A stretch of DNA of 64,000 nucleotides from Haliscomenobacter sp040401995 (GTDB lineage: Bacteria > Bacteroidota > Bacteroidia > Chitinophagales > Saprospiraceae), in contig JBBANM010000004.1 of assembly GCA_040401995.1 (NCBI GenBank), forward strand, positions 62,001 through 126,000, in the 5' to 3' direction. Positions 35,486-44,701 of this stretch are shown one piece after another. Within the stretch, counting starts at the first letter, position 1. The number at the start of each line of letters is the position of its first letter. A program made the translations under genes and the position numbers. Below the pieces are notes generated by a model. That model was given only the letters and a program-made list of their open reading frames with translations. It did no database searches and was not told where the DNA came from.

Positions 35486-37888
35486 TTAGAATTGTACCCG
35501 ATAGAGTAGGTCGGGGAAAAAACCGGTTTGCAATACATCATTGATTTGGCCATTCAAAATATTGTACCGCCGTACAAAAAGGTTTTTGTGGTTGGTTATG
35601 TTTTGCAAATCAACAAAAAACTGTTGCGACATCCGACGGCTCTTGCTATTGACTCGATACCCCAACTTGATATTCATCCGCAGATAGTTGGGCAAACGTT
35701 CGCTAAAGGCAATGTTCTCCTGTAGAACTTCCTTGTTGGCTTTTTGGGAAGCAGCCAAATCGACTGGCGTGAAGTATTTTCCGCCAGCCGTAGCAAACTT
35801 GGCATCAAGCGTAAAGGCATTGCGTTTGTCCTTGCCAAATTTGAATTCTTTACCAATCAAAACGTTTAAAATGTACTTGTTATTGAAAGCCGTATTCCTT
35901 TCTTTACCATCGCTACCAGTGTATTTAGAATCAAACAAAGACCCAGTCAACAGCGCGTAGTAGCCCTTGCTGAAGAATTTTTCCAGGGTAAGTTCAACCC
36001 CATAGTTTCTTCCCTTTCCTTTGTTGGTCAGTGTACCTGCTTCCGGGAAAACAAAATCTGCCCCGGCATTCAGCAAAGAAAAACTTGATGAAATAGGCTG
36101 CACTGGCACGTGATCGATGGCCTGGTAGTAAGTCTCCGCTTTCAAACGCCACTGGGTTCCAAACCGTCGGTCGTAAGCCAATACAAAATGGTTGCTGCGG
36201 GTAAAGTTAAGCTTGCGGTTGAGGTTTTGGTATACGCCATGCGCCACCTGTTCTTGATAAAAAAACACGGGCATTGGCTGCATTTGATTGTGTAAACCAT
36301 ACCCAAGGGTGAGGGTTTGGTTGGGCAAAAAATTCCAGCTCATCGCCAAACGTGGCTCCAAAGCAAATTTATCGGATATGCCCAGATATTGTCCGTGTAA
36401 CCCACCATTCACCGTCCATTTCTCGCCTAAGCGCCATTGCCCCTGTGCGAAGGCTTGCCACAAACCAATGTTGCCGTGAAAATCGCGCAAAGTAACCCAG
36501 TCGGGCAAACCGTCTTCATTCACATCCGGACGATTTTCGCGATCCAATACGCGGCTGTTCACGCCAAATACTTGTCCCAAAACGCCAGTACGTAAAGTAA
36601 AACGGGCGTTGAACTTGCGGTTGTAGTAGGAAGAGACTGAAGCGGTATTGGTAAAATCATCCACATCTGTCACTGGCTGAGGTTTGATTTTATCCGCACC
36701 AATAAGTTGATCTTTGTCGTAGCGGTTACCAGAACTAGAAAACGAAATTACGGTACGCCAATAGGCATTTTTGCCCACAACCAGGTTGTGCCGCATCCCT
36801 ACAATGGCCAAGCTCGAGCGGGCATAAGCGTCTTCGTTGGGATTGGCGAAAAGATCGTTGGCATCAACTTTGCTGCCTAGGAAATCAATTTTGCTCGTAC
36901 CAGCAATGCCAAAAAAGGAAAAACGCCCCAACTTGGAATTGCCCAAATCTACTTTAAACGAAAGGTCGCGGTAATTGGGAATAGAATTGGTACCCGTTGG
37001 GATACCTACTGCATTGGCCAACTGTACAAAAGAGTTGCGAAAGCTGACCAAATAGCTCCCGTTGTGCTTTTTGTTCAATGGTCCTTCCGCCATTACCTCC
37101 AAACCGCTGAAAGCTGCCAACTGAAAGGTATATTCGTGGTGGTCTTTGTTGCCGCTGCGAAAGCCAACGTCAAACACACCAGATAAAGCATTCCCATATT
37201 CGGCGGGGAAGGCCGAAGTCATGAAGTCTGAATTGCGCAGCAAGTTCGGATTCAATGCACTTACTGGCCCTCCTGTAGTGCCTAATGTAGAAAAATGGTT
37301 AGGGTTGGGAATAGGAATGCCTTCTAAGCGCCACAGCAAACCGGTAGGTGCATTACCCCGAATCACGATATCGTTGCGCGAGTCGTTAGCCGCAGCGACG
37401 CCAGCAAAATTGCCCGCCAAACGCGCCACATCATTCCGCCCGCCCGAATAACGGTTAACTTCTTCTAGGTTGAACGAACGTGCACTTACCGCAGCCATAT
37501 CGTTATTGGCTTTATCTTTTTCAACTGCGGCCGATACGACCACTTCTTTCATTTGTACTACGGATTCTTCCAAGGAGATATCTAAAATAACTTCTTTGCC
37601 AGCGCCTACCAGCACGTTAGGCAAGGTAATGGCATTGTACCCTAAATAACTGACCCGAAACGCTTGACGGCCAATAGGCACTTTTTCCATTGCATAGCGT
37701 CCGTTTTCATCGGTAACCGCCCCTATAATCGGCTCAACTTGCAACAACTGAATGGTAACGCCAATCAAGGGCTGTTCTGATTGTTTGTCGATGATAACGC
37801 CTTTTACGGTTTGAAAACCTTGCGCTTGTAGCCCTTGAATACCGGTTAAGGCCAGTAAAAAAAGTAGGATTCTAAAAATGTTTTTCAT
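35486..37888 (-). CDS. TonB-dependent receptor with CarboxypepD_reg-like domain
   Basis: An 800-residue outer-membrane protein, start at ATG 37888 (MKNIFRILLFLLALTGIQGL), which begins the signal peptide. The cleavage is after LQA. Residues about 25-110 are a CarboxypepD_reg-like domain (VKGVIIDKQSEQPLIGVTIQ). A plug follows (about 130-240; NDIVIRGNAPTGLLWRLEGI, then the ending SAFPAEYGNALSGVFDVGFRSG). The rest is a 22-strand-type barrel ending LLYRVQF. Members import a ligand using TonB energy. No SusD partner is present, so it is not a standard glycan-uptake pair, and the substrate cannot be told. Confidence 0.9.
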   Translation of the reverse strand: MKNIFRILLFLLALTGIQGLQAQGFQTVKGVIIDKQSEQPLIGVTIQLLQVEPIIGAVTDENGRYAMEKVPIGRQAFRVSYLGYNAITLPNVLVGAGKEVILDISLEESVVQMKEVVVSAAVEKDKANNDMAAVSARSFNLEEVNRYSGGRNDVARLAGNFAGVAAANDSRNDIVIRGNAPTGLLWRLEGIPIPNPNHFSTLGTTGGPVSALNPNLLRNSDFMTSAFPAEYGNALSGVFDVGFRSGNKDHHEYTFQLAAFSGLEVMAEGPLNKKHNGSYLVSFRNSFVQLANAVGIPTGTNSIPNYRDLSFKVDLGNSKLGRFSFFGIAGTSKIDFLGSKVDANDLFANPNEDAYARSSLAIVGMRHNLVVGKNAYWRTVISFSSSGNRYDKDQLIGADKIKPQPVTDVDDFTNTASVSSYYNRKFNARFTLRTGVLGQVFGVNSRVLDRENRPDVNEDGLPDWVTLRDFHGNIGLWQAFAQGQWRLGEKWTVNGGLHGQYLGISDKFALEPRLAMSWNFLPNQTLTLGYGLHNQMQPMPVFFYQEQVAHGVYQNLNRKLNFTRSNHFVLAYDRRFGTQWRLKAETYYQAIDHVPVQPISSSFSLLNAGADFVFPEAGTLTNKGKGRNYGVELTLEKFFSKGYYALLTGSLFDSKYTGSDGKERNTAFNNKYILNVLIGKEFKFGKDKRNAFTLDAKFATAGGKYFTPVDLAASQKANKEVLQENIAFSERLPNYLRMNIKLGYRVNSKSRRMSQQFFVDLQNITNHKNLFVRRYNILNGQINDVLQTGFFPDLLYRVQF

Positions 37889-38108
37889 AATAACAGGTAT
37901 GTGGTGAAAAAATGATTGGTGTATTGGGTGACTGGATAAGCGTCGTGCCGCTTCCATTTGTTTACAAAAGTGGGCGAGAAAAGGCCAAATACCCAGCTAA
38001 TTCTGGTGAATCAACAGCGTTCCGAATGTGAACTGCGGTATTAGCTATTTGAATTGAAAGTCAAAAAACCATGAACAGAATCCCGACGTTGGTTTTTTGA
38101 AAAAAAAG

Positions 38109-38139
38109 TTTGCAGTAAATGATAAAACCATTAACTTTG
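38109..38139 (+). promoter_or_regulatory. Consensus Bacteroidota promoter (TTTG-N19-TAACTTTG)
   Basis: TTTG at 38109-38112 and TAACTTTG at 38132-38139 with exactly 19 bases between, ending 19 bases before the start of the following three-gene operon. Confidence 0.8.
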
Positions 38140-38158
38140 AATTTCAAAGCACTTTACA

Positions 38159-38815
38159 ATGACGCAACACCATCGACAACATTTTGAAACCCTCCAGGAA
38201 ATTCGTTCCATCATGGAGCGTTCATCGCGGTTTATTTCGCTTAGCGGATTATCTGGCGTGAGTGCGGGCATTTTTGCCCTGATCGGAGCGGGTTTTGCCA
38301 GTGCCTACTTGGGGCGTTGGCCATTTGGGCAGGATGATTACTACCCTTTCAAATTGCAGGAATTGCACCGCTGGGGGCTTACGGCCTGGCAGTTTTTTTT
38401 GATCGATGCGGTGGTGGTATTTATTGGAGCTCTAGGAAGTGCAGTTTTTTTTACCACGCGCAAAGCGAAGTTAAAAGGGCAAAAAATTTGGGATCCTCTG
38501 GTTCAGCGCTTGCTGATTAATCTGGCTATTCCATTGACCAGCGGTTTTATCTTTATTTTGGGATTGATCTACCATGGATTGGTGGGTTTGGTAGCTCCAG
38601 CAGCATTGATTTTTTATGGTTTAGCGTTAGTACATGCCAGTAAATACACCCTCAACGACATCCGTTACCTGGGCGCAGCAGAGATTGTTTTAGGCCTGAT
38701 CGCTACTTTTTTCATCGGTTATGGCTTGCTTTGTTGGGCCCTTGGTTTTGGCATTTTACACATTGGCTATGGGTGGTACATGTATCGCAAATACGAGCAA
38801 CCTACTTCCAACTAG
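38159..38815 (+). CDS. Conserved membrane protein
   Basis: A 218-residue protein with about five transmembrane helices after a soluble N-terminus (HRQHFETLQEIRSIMERSSRFISLSGLSGV). The last helices (LIATFFIGYGLLCWALGFGILHIGYGWYMY) are followed by a short basic tail. It is the first gene of an operon with a winged-helix regulator (9 bases after the stop) and another membrane protein. This arrangement (membrane protein plus small wHTH) is frequent in Bacteroidota; function unknown. Confidence 0.75.
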   Translation: MTQHHRQHFETLQEIRSIMERSSRFISLSGLSGVSAGIFALIGAGFASAYLGRWPFGQDDYYPFKLQELHRWGLTAWQFFLIDAVVVFIGALGSAVFFTTRKAKLKGQKIWDPLVQRLLINLAIPLTSGFIFILGLIYHGLVGLVAPAALIFYGLALVHASKYTLNDIRYLGAAEIVLGLIATFFIGYGLLCWALGFGILHIGYGWYMYRKYEQPTSN

Positions 38816-38824
38816 AAAAACGCT

Positions 38825-39124
38825 ATGAAAGACATCATCGCGGATCTTAATAAGGCTTTCGATCACCGGGTGCGACTGGGCATCATGTCCATTCTATTGG
38901 TCAATGATTGGATGGAGTTCAATGGTTTTAAAACATTGCTGGAAGTAACCGATGGCAACTTAGCCAGCCACATCAAGGCCCTGGAAAAGGAAGCCTACAT
39001 TGAGGTAAAAAAACAGTTTGTCGGTAAAAAACCAAACACCACCTATCGCGTAACAGAATTGGGTAAAAAAGCTTTTGCAGCTCATTTGGACGCCTTAGAA
39101 AAACTATTAAATATCCGACCCTAA
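38825..39124 (+). CDS. Winged helix-turn-helix regulator (HTH_34-like)
   Basis: A 99-residue protein consisting almost only of a MarR/ArsR-like winged helix: FDHRVRLGIMSILLVNDWMEFNGFKTLLEVTDGNLASHIKALEKEAYIEVKKQF, recognition helix around LASHIKALE, wing FVGKKPNTTYRVTELG. No sensor domain is present; it probably acts as a dimeric repressor of its own operon. It lies between two membrane protein genes with gaps of 9 and 6 bases. Confidence 0.88.
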   Translation: MKDIIADLNKAFDHRVRLGIMSILLVNDWMEFNGFKTLLEVTDGNLASHIKALEKEAYIEVKKQFVGKKPNTTYRVTELGKKAFAAHLDALEKLLNIRP

Positions 39125-39130
39125 CATCTC

Positions 39131-39523
39131 ATGAAAAACAAATTACTGCTCAACCTCGCTGTTTTCATCGGCGTTTTGGTTTGTCTGTTTTACTTTTGGT
39201 CTAATCCCAATCGGCTACTTTTATTACTACTCAGCGTTTTATTGGCAGGAATGATGCTTGCTTTACACCCAGAAAGCTGGCAACGCCCCATTGTGCGGAG
39301 CTTAGTAGTTGGTATACTCCTCACCACCCTTAGCATTGGATTGCATATGCTTTTTTGGATCAAAATGCTGCATTTTACACTATTGGTTGTTTTGCTATTT
39401 TTTACCGAATCGCGTGAATTGCGTTTTTTGGGCTTTGCGGTATGGTTGTTGGTGCGTTTGCCTTTTATTTTAATCAAAAATAGGTTGCGCTCATCGCGTA
39501 CGTCAAGGCATTTTTATATTTGA
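39131..39523 (+). CDS. Small membrane protein
   Basis: A 130-residue protein with four predicted helices (about 5-20, 25-45, 55-78, 80-115) and a basic C-terminus (KNRLRSSRTSRHF), suggesting a cytoplasmic tail. Family unknown. Third gene of the operon; the terminator at 39546-39589 follows 22 bases after the stop. Confidence 0.65.
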   Translation: MKNKLLLNLAVFIGVLVCLFYFWSNPNRLLLLLLSVLLAGMMLALHPESWQRPIVRSLVVGILLTTLSIGLHMLFWIKMLHFTLLVVLLFFTESRELRFLGFAVWLLVRLPFILIKNRLRSSRTSRHFYI

Positions 39524-39545
39524 CCTCTCCAAATAGAAGGAAAAA

Positions 39546-39589
39546 AAATCGGGAATGCTTAGATGATTTCATCCAAACACTCCCGATTT
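39546..39589 (-). terminator. Bidirectional terminator between operon and acyl-CoA dehydrogenase
   Basis: AAATCGGGAATGCTT (39546-39560) / AAACACTCCCGATTT (39575-39589), stem with minor mismatches and an inner GATG/CATC pair. The T run (eight T) lies on the minus-strand side, so it chiefly serves the acyl-CoA dehydrogenase gene. Confidence 0.75.
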
Positions 39590-39644
39590 GATTGGCGCAG
39601 TTCAAGACCCCTTCGACCAACTAAAGGGAATCTCAAACTGGCAT

Positions 39645-39690
39645 AGGAACGGTTAAAAATAAAGTATCAATTTATTGTTCACCCGTTCCT
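39645..39690. repeat. AGGAACGG-type repeat overlapping the acyl-CoA dehydrogenase stop
   Basis: AGGAACGGTTAAAAATAAA (39645-39663) faces TTTATTGTTCACCCGTTCCT (39671-39690). The last T is the first base of the complement of the TAA stop codon (39690-39692) of the adjacent gene. Same family as 31095-31129 and 49949-50107. Confidence 0.65.
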
Positions 39691-41486
39691 TAGAAACAAT
39701 ACTCATTGGCTTCGATTAGGGTCGAGGCTATTTTACGACGCAAGGCTTTCACATTTTGCGCCGGATATTTGGTAAATCTTTTGAGTCCCATCAACATGGT
39801 ACGCAGCAAATCGCCTTCAGCAAAAGAGGCCAAAGCATCGGTGCCAGCACTTGCTATTCTGGAAGTAGCATCATGAATAAATACTTTCAAAATTGCATCG
39901 TACACTTCCTGGCTGATTTCCTTCTGCATGCCCGCCAATTTTTCAACGCGCAACAAAAGTGATTCTGCCAACAATAGATCTGCCAACATATCGGCAACGT
40001 TCATCAAAATTTCTTGCTCATCTTTGAGGTTGAGCTTGCCTTCCATTTGCAATTTGGCAGCAGCTCCAGCAGTCATTAATACTGCCTTTTTGAAATCTTT
40101 GATGGCTTTTTTCTCCTCGCCATAAGCACCTTCGGGTTGTTCCAATGAAGGCATACTGGCCAATTCTTTTTGTACATCCCAAGCTGGGCCTACAATATCC
40201 AAAGCACCCTTCATTGCGCGCTTGAGCAACATATCAATGGTCAGCAAGCGGTTGATTTCATTGGTACCTTCGTAGATACGGTTGATCCGTGAGTCGCGAT
40301 AAGCACGAGCAGCGGTACCTTCTTCTGAAAACCCCATCCCGCCATGAATTTGTAGGGTTTCATCCACTACATAATCCAATGCTTCCGAACCAGTAAATTT
40401 CAAAATAGAACATTCAATGGCGTACTCTTCAGCAGCATGCAATTTACCTTCAGCAAAAGTAGAGCCTTTGGCCGCCTCTTCTTGTTTTCTTAATTCCAAG
40501 AGGTTTGAAACCCGGTACAATGCACTTTCTGTTGAAAAAATACGGATGGCTTGTTCCGCCAATTTGTACTGAATAGCGCCAAAGTTGGCGATAGCTTCAC
40601 CAAATTGTACGCGCTCGTTGGCGTATTTTACAGCCGTTGTAGCACTCATTTTAGCACCGCCCAGGCTCAATGCGCATAACTTGAAACGGCCTACGTTCAA
40701 TACGTTAAAGGCGATCAAGTGGCCTTTGCCGATGGCGCCGAGTACGTTTTCGGCAGGTACCTTTACGTTTTCAAAAAACACTTGGCGGGTTGAAGATCCT
40801 TTGATGCCCAATTTGTGTTCTTCAGCACCCAAGGTCAATCCTGGCGAATTGCGTTCCACGATAAATCCAGTGAATTTGTCGCCGTCTATTTTGGCAAAAA
40901 CAACAAATATATCGGCAAACCCAGCATTGGAGATCCACATTTTCTGACCATTCATCAAATAATGGGTGCCATCAGCGGATAAGTCAGCCCGCGTTTTTGC
41001 GGCCAAAGCATCAGAACCTGAACCTGGTTCAGTCAAACAATACGCTGCTTTTAACTCTCCAGAAATCAAGCGCGTCAAGTATTTCTCTTTTTGAGCTTCC
41101 GTTCCGTAATAAAGGATAGGCAACATCCCGATACCAATGTGTGCTGCGTAAGATACCGTAAACGAACCGGCAGGTCCGAGCGCATCGCAGATGAGGGTAT
41201 TGGTGTTGTTGTCCAATTCCATACCGCCATACGATTCTGGCATGTCGGTACCCAAAAGACCCAATTCCGCCATTTTTTCCAACAACCTCGGCGCGATGTT
41301 ATCTTCTTGATTTTCGATTTTTACCGCATTCGGCAGGATTTCATTATTTACAAAATCACGTACCGTGCCCTGAATCATTACCTGCTCTTCGGTAATTTCT
41401 TCTGGGATAAAAATATCGTCGATGATGGAATCCTTAATCAAGAATTCTCCGCCTTTTAAGGCTGTATTGGTCATTACCGCATCCAT
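39690..41486 (-). CDS. Acyl-CoA dehydrogenase (long form, FAD)
   Basis: A 598-residue flavoenzyme that oxidises acyl-CoA to the trans-2-enoyl-CoA, passing electrons to electron-transfer flavoprotein. Features in order: the family start KGGEFLIKDS, N-domain helices, FAD/substrate motifs YCLTEPGSGSDALAAKT and MWISNAGFADIF, the FERGP-like middle, and catalytic Glu in RIYEGTNEINRLL. A C-terminal extension of about 170 residues is typical of the 590-600 residue class, near VLCAD/ACAD9. The start could instead be the ATG at 41474 (MTNTALKGGEFL). It is divergent from a P450 gene with hairpin motifs between them. Confidence 0.93.
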   Translation of the reverse strand: MDAVMTNTALKGGEFLIKDSIIDDIFIPEEITEEQVMIQGTVRDFVNNEILPNAVKIENQEDNIAPRLLEKMAELGLLGTDMPESYGGMELDNNTNTLICDALGPAGSFTVSYAAHIGIGMLPILYYGTEAQKEKYLTRLISGELKAAYCLTEPGSGSDALAAKTRADLSADGTHYLMNGQKMWISNAGFADIFVVFAKIDGDKFTGFIVERNSPGLTLGAEEHKLGIKGSSTRQVFFENVKVPAENVLGAIGKGHLIAFNVLNVGRFKLCALSLGGAKMSATTAVKYANERVQFGEAIANFGAIQYKLAEQAIRIFSTESALYRVSNLLELRKQEEAAKGSTFAEGKLHAAEEYAIECSILKFTGSEALDYVVDETLQIHGGMGFSEEGTAARAYRDSRINRIYEGTNEINRLLTIDMLLKRAMKGALDIVGPAWDVQKELASMPSLEQPEGAYGEEKKAIKDFKKAVLMTAGAAAKLQMEGKLNLKDEQEILMNVADMLADLLLAESLLLRVEKLAGMQKEISQEVYDAILKVFIHDATSRIASAGTDALASFAEGDLLRTMLMGLKRFTKYPAQNVKALRRKIASTLIEANEYCF

Positions 41487-41517
41487 TGGGTCAATTATTT
41501 TTGGGCTAAATAAAAAA

Positions 41518-41534
41518 TTAGCGAATTTTCGCTA
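41518..41534. repeat. Dyad TTAGCGAA-TTTTCGCTA, copy 1
   Basis: A near-perfect hairpin immediately upstream of the acyl-CoA dehydrogenase start. An identical 17-base core recurs at 41582-41598 in the same divergent region, as expected of a regulator site. Confidence 0.55.
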
Positions 41535-41580
41535 CAAATGTAAACCGTTTTGCAGAATAAGTAAAGGGGCGGGTGAAAAA

Positions 41581-41600
41581 TTTAGCGAATTTTCGCTAAA
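41581..41600. repeat. Dyad TTTAGCGAATTTTCGCTAAA, copy 2
   Basis: A 20-base perfect inverted repeat (8-base stem, 4-base loop), 64 bases from copy 1, between the acyl-CoA dehydrogenase and P450 genes. Confidence 0.6.
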
Positions 41601-41729
41601 TTCTTTTCAAGTTTACTTACGCTCCACTGATTAAAATCCGGAAGATCATTTAAAGGATGTTTTATCATGGGCTGAAATGTATTTTTTGACCTAACTTGCA
41701 GACAATAAACACAGGACAATATCAGCAAT

Positions 41730-43085
41730 ATGAGTACTTTATCTAAAATTCCGCGATTAACCACTTTTGCCACCTCAATGCGGTTTTTAAAAGACCCGAT
41801 GGGCGTAATTGCCGGTAATTTGTCCAAATACGGCACTTCTTATGCCTTTTATATCGGCGGTGTATATCGTTCTATTTTTACCGCTGACCCGGCTTTTATT
41901 CAGTATGTTTTGCAAAAAAACAACCGAAACTATCAGAAATCGCCGCTGCACTTCCAGCATTTGGCGCATTACCTCGGCAATGGCTTACTCACCAGCGACG
42001 GCGATTATTGGCTTCAACAGCGGCGATTGATCCAGCCGGGGTTTCACCGTTCGCGATTGGCCAGTCTTACGCAGCTCATGCAATCGGTTCTCCAGGAAAG
42101 TAATGCAAAATTTGATCATTTGGCGGAACAAGGACCTATTGATATTGCCTATGAAATGATGGGAACTGCGTTTCGCATCATCACCCGCTCGATCTTCAGC
42201 ACCAACGTCCGGGAAGAAGAACTGGATGAGATGAGTACGCAGATCACTACCTTGCAAGCGTTTATCATCAAGTTGATTCGCCAACCTTACCTCAATTTCT
42301 GGAGACAGCTATCTGGAGAAATTAGTACCCACGAACAAATTGCCGCTAAGTTTGACGCTACCATCCTTCAATACATCCATGCCCGCAAGGAAAGCGGGGA
42401 GCATCGCGACGATCTATTACAAATGTTACTGGATAGCCGTTATGAAGATACCGGCGAACCCATGACCGAAAAAGCTTTACTGGATGAGGTGAAAATTCTT
42501 TTTGTTGCCGGTCATGAAACGTCGGCCAATGCCTTAGCCTGGAGCTGGTACTTGCTCAGTCAACATCCTGAAGCAGTAGACAAAATCAGGCAAGAGCTAG
42601 ATGCGGTTGCACCTGGTCGTGCTTTAGAGTTTGAAGATTTGGCAAAATTGGAGTATCTCAGTCAGGTCATTGACGAAGTGTTGCGTCTTTACCCTCCAGC
42701 CTGGATCACCGACCGTCAGGCAATCAAAGACGACGAGTTCAATGGCATAAAAATTAAAAAGGGAACTTTTTTGGTTACCTATATATATGGTGTGCAACAT
42801 TCGGCGGATTATTGGGAAGATCCGGAGGCGTTTCGTCCCGAGCGTTTTGCCAAAGATCAAAAATTGACCCATTCCTACGCTTATCTCCCTTTTGGCGGCG
42901 GGCCACGCATGTGCATAGGCAATCATTTTGCCATCATGGAAATGCAACTGGTGATCGCCAACCTCATTCGGCGTTATGATTTTGCCTTGGTTCCCGAGCA
43001 TCCCGTGGAAAAACAACCCTTAATTACCTTAAGACCCCGTTACGGAATTCAAATGCGTTTTTGGAAAAGGGAGTCTGCGGAATAG
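41730..43085 (+). CDS. Cytochrome P450
   Basis: A 451-residue soluble P450. The I-helix oxygen-binding motif is AGHET (260-264), the K-helix ExxR is Glu316 and Arg319 (DEVLRLYPPAW), and the heme loop PFGGGPRMCIG gives the axial Cys395. It lacks an N-terminal membrane anchor. The length and PERF-like FRPERF motif place it near the CYP102/CYP4-like bacterial group that hydroxylates fatty acids or similar lipids. No ferredoxin or reductase gene lies beside it. The divergent acyl-CoA dehydrogenase hints at lipid substrates, as inference. It converges with the next gene with two bases between stops. Confidence 0.95.
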   Translation: MSTLSKIPRLTTFATSMRFLKDPMGVIAGNLSKYGTSYAFYIGGVYRSIFTADPAFIQYVLQKNNRNYQKSPLHFQHLAHYLGNGLLTSDGDYWLQQRRLIQPGFHRSRLASLTQLMQSVLQESNAKFDHLAEQGPIDIAYEMMGTAFRIITRSIFSTNVREEELDEMSTQITTLQAFIIKLIRQPYLNFWRQLSGEISTHEQIAAKFDATILQYIHARKESGEHRDDLLQMLLDSRYEDTGEPMTEKALLDEVKILFVAGHETSANALAWSWYLLSQHPEAVDKIRQELDAVAPGRALEFEDLAKLEYLSQVIDEVLRLYPPAWITDRQAIKDDEFNGIKIKKGTFLVTYIYGVQHSADYWEDPEAFRPERFAKDQKLTHSYAYLPFGGGPRMCIGNHFAIMEMQLVIANLIRRYDFALVPEHPVEKQPLITLRPRYGIQMRFWKRESAE

Positions 43086-43087
43086 TA

Positions 43088-43576
43088 CTATTTTTTTACA
43101 ATTGGAATGCTCTGCTGCGCACCCGTCGCAGTGTTCCGCAGCACCAAATAGTACATCGCTGAAGGTAATCCAGTAAAATCGATCGTCGTTGAACCTACTA
43201 TTGGGCTCGGCGAGGATAAACTTACCTGCCCTGCAGCATCCACTAATTCCCAGCGTACTTCAACATTGGCAGCTGAATACAAATCTACTTTTACCGAATT
43301 GGTGGTAGGATTGGGATAAACTGAGATTTGCGTTACATCTAAAAAAGTAGTGACCCCAACCGTAGCGGTCTCGTCTGCTTGTTGGAACCCTTGGTTGATG
43401 GTGACAACACCATTAGCAAGACTCCCCACCACCGTTTCTCCGATTGTATAAGCAACGCTCACATTTGGATTGGAAAAATTGCCGCCGGCTGAGGAGACGA
43501 TATTGCGCGCTAGATTTTGAGCGCAAAGGGTAATTGAATATAAAAATAGACCAAAAAAAAGTAGGCGCTTTAACAT
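43088..43576 (-). CDS. Small T9SS cargo protein with type A sorting domain
   Basis: A 162-residue secreted protein. The start is ATG 43576 (MLKRLLFFGLFLYSITLCAQ), which opens a signal peptide; a frame reaching 43774 runs through a mobile-like repeat and is not credible. After AQ the mature part (ARNIVSSAGGNFSNPNVSVAYTIGETVVGSL ... NQGFQQ) is a common T9SS-protein motif. Residues about 85-162 are the T9SS type A sorting domain (ISVYPNPTTNSVKVDL, ends SIPIVKK). It is a short surface protein with only a minimal passenger. It converges with the P450 gene. Confidence 0.88.
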   Translation of the reverse strand: MLKRLLFFGLFLYSITLCAQNLARNIVSSAGGNFSNPNVSVAYTIGETVVGSLANGVVTINQGFQQADETATVGVTTFLDVTQISVYPNPTTNSVKVDLYSAANVEVRWELVDAAGQVSLSSPSPIVGSTTIDFTGLPSAMYYLVLRNTATGAQQSIPIVKK

Positions 43577-43641
43577 GTAGTTTTGTTTTTGGGAATGAAT
43601 AGAACGTACCAAAAGTAGTTTTTTAGCCCTATAAAAAAAAC

Positions 43642-43669
43642 GAGACGAACAAAATGAATCGTTCGTCTC
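43642..43669. terminator. Bidirectional terminator-like hairpin
   Basis: GAGACGAAC (43642-43650) / GTTCGTCTC (43661-43669), A-run before and T-run after. It can terminate transcripts of the Spy-like gene on the minus strand, and forms the end of the repeat-rich gap. Confidence 0.7.
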
Positions 43670-43692
43670 ATCTTTTTTAAACCTAAGTTTTA

Positions 43693-43805
43693 CGCAAAAA
43701 ATTACTTCCCGATTTTTTGGGAGGCTTTTGAATAGTAAGCTCACTTGAAATAGATCGTTAGACTTCCTATTCAAAACCCAAAATCGGGAAGTTAATTTTT
43801 CTGCG
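43693..43805. repeat. MITE-like inverted repeat element (about 113 bases)
   Basis: Left arm 43693-43735 (CGCAAAAAATTACTTCCCG ... TTTTGAATAG) and right arm 43767-43805 (CTATTCAAAACCC ... TTTTTCTGCG) are imperfect inverted copies. The outer 34 bases of the right side (43774-43807) are repeated exactly, inverted, at 45603-45636. Confidence 0.7.
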
Positions 43806-43828
43806 TTCCTAAGCGCAAGGCTGTTGAC

Positions 43829-44701
43829 TTATTTCTTTTTGGGATTAAGCAACAAAATAGCAGAAGGACTGATCATCGCGTCGAGCGCACTACCATCTTC
43901 CATTCTTTTGCCTCTGCCATTTGCCGGAGCCGGGTATTTCGCGGCGATGGCTTGAATATCTTGTTTCCACTTGCTGATTTGTGGGTTGATTTCCGTTAGC
44001 ACTTGATTGATATCGGTGCTATACTTCGCTGCCAATTGATCAATGTTACCTTTTACTTGCTTTCTTTCAGCTTTCATTCCTTTGTAATCGTCGGATTTGC
44101 GATCGCCACTTTGACGGGCGGAACGCATTTCACCAGCCTTTTCCTTCATATCACCGCGCAGGCTATTGAGTGTAACTTGATCCTCAGGGCTGATTTTAGC
44201 ATCCAATTTCTGGCGTTGCTGGCGCAGTACTGGAATGATGTTCTGTGCAGCATAGCTACGAATTTCCTTGCGCATGGGATTTTCTCCCCCTTCCACTTCT
44301 TTTTCCATTTCGCTGTCGACACGACGTGGACCTCTTTCGCTGCGCATGGCATCCAGTTTATCGTTTTGAGATTGCGTCAATACCCCGCGGATTTCTTCGC
44401 GCTGAGCATCCATAACGCCCGCCATTCCGGCACGTCTAACGCTAGGATCTGTGCTATTACGTGCTTGCTGAATCTGGCTCTTGTATTTGTCCATGATAAC
44501 TTTAACCTTAGCTTCTTGATCCGGCGTAAGCTGCAATTGTTGTTTTAAAGTTTCCAATGTAGGTGGCGGTGGCGGGCCTTGAGGACCTTGTGGTACTTGT
44601 GTACCCGGTGTTCCCTGTGGGCTTTGAGGAGTTTGCGCAAAAATGTTCAATGTCAAAATGCAAAATAGCAAAGTGGCAACGCTGATCTGAAATATTTTCA
44701 T
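43829..44701 (-). CDS. Spy/CpxP-like periplasmic helical protein
   Basis: A 290-residue exported protein with signal peptide (cleavage after FAQ, about residue 23), then a Pro/Gln/Gly-rich linker (PQGPQGPPPPP). The remainder is helical and charged, with the Spy/CpxP-like motif LQLTPDQEAKVKVIMDKYK (about 58-76) and further LTPxQ-type repeats (VLTQSQNDKLDAM). Spy-like proteins are ATP-independent periplasmic chaperones. The protein is about twice the usual length and has an additional helical half, so the function is uncertain. Preceded by a 185-base gap shared with a divergent gene. Confidence 0.65.
   Translation of the reverse strand: MKIFQISVATLLFCILTLNIFAQTPQSPQGTPGTQVPQGPQGPPPPPTLETLKQQLQLTPDQEAKVKVIMDKYKSQIQQARNSTDPSVRRAGMAGVMDAQREEIRGVLTQSQNDKLDAMRSERGPRRVDSEMEKEVEGGENPMRKEIRSYAAQNIIPVLRQQRQKLDAKISPEDQVTLNSLRGDMKEKAGEMRSARQSGDRKSDDYKGMKAERKQVKGNIDQLAAKYSTDINQVLTEINPQISKWKQDIQAIAAKYPAPANGRGKRMEDGSALDAMISPSAILLLNPKKK

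Noticed and set aside
43577..43774. N-terminal extension of the small T9SS cargo to base 43774
   Set aside because: The added residues run through the inverted-repeat element and put the signal peptide 66 residues inside the protein.
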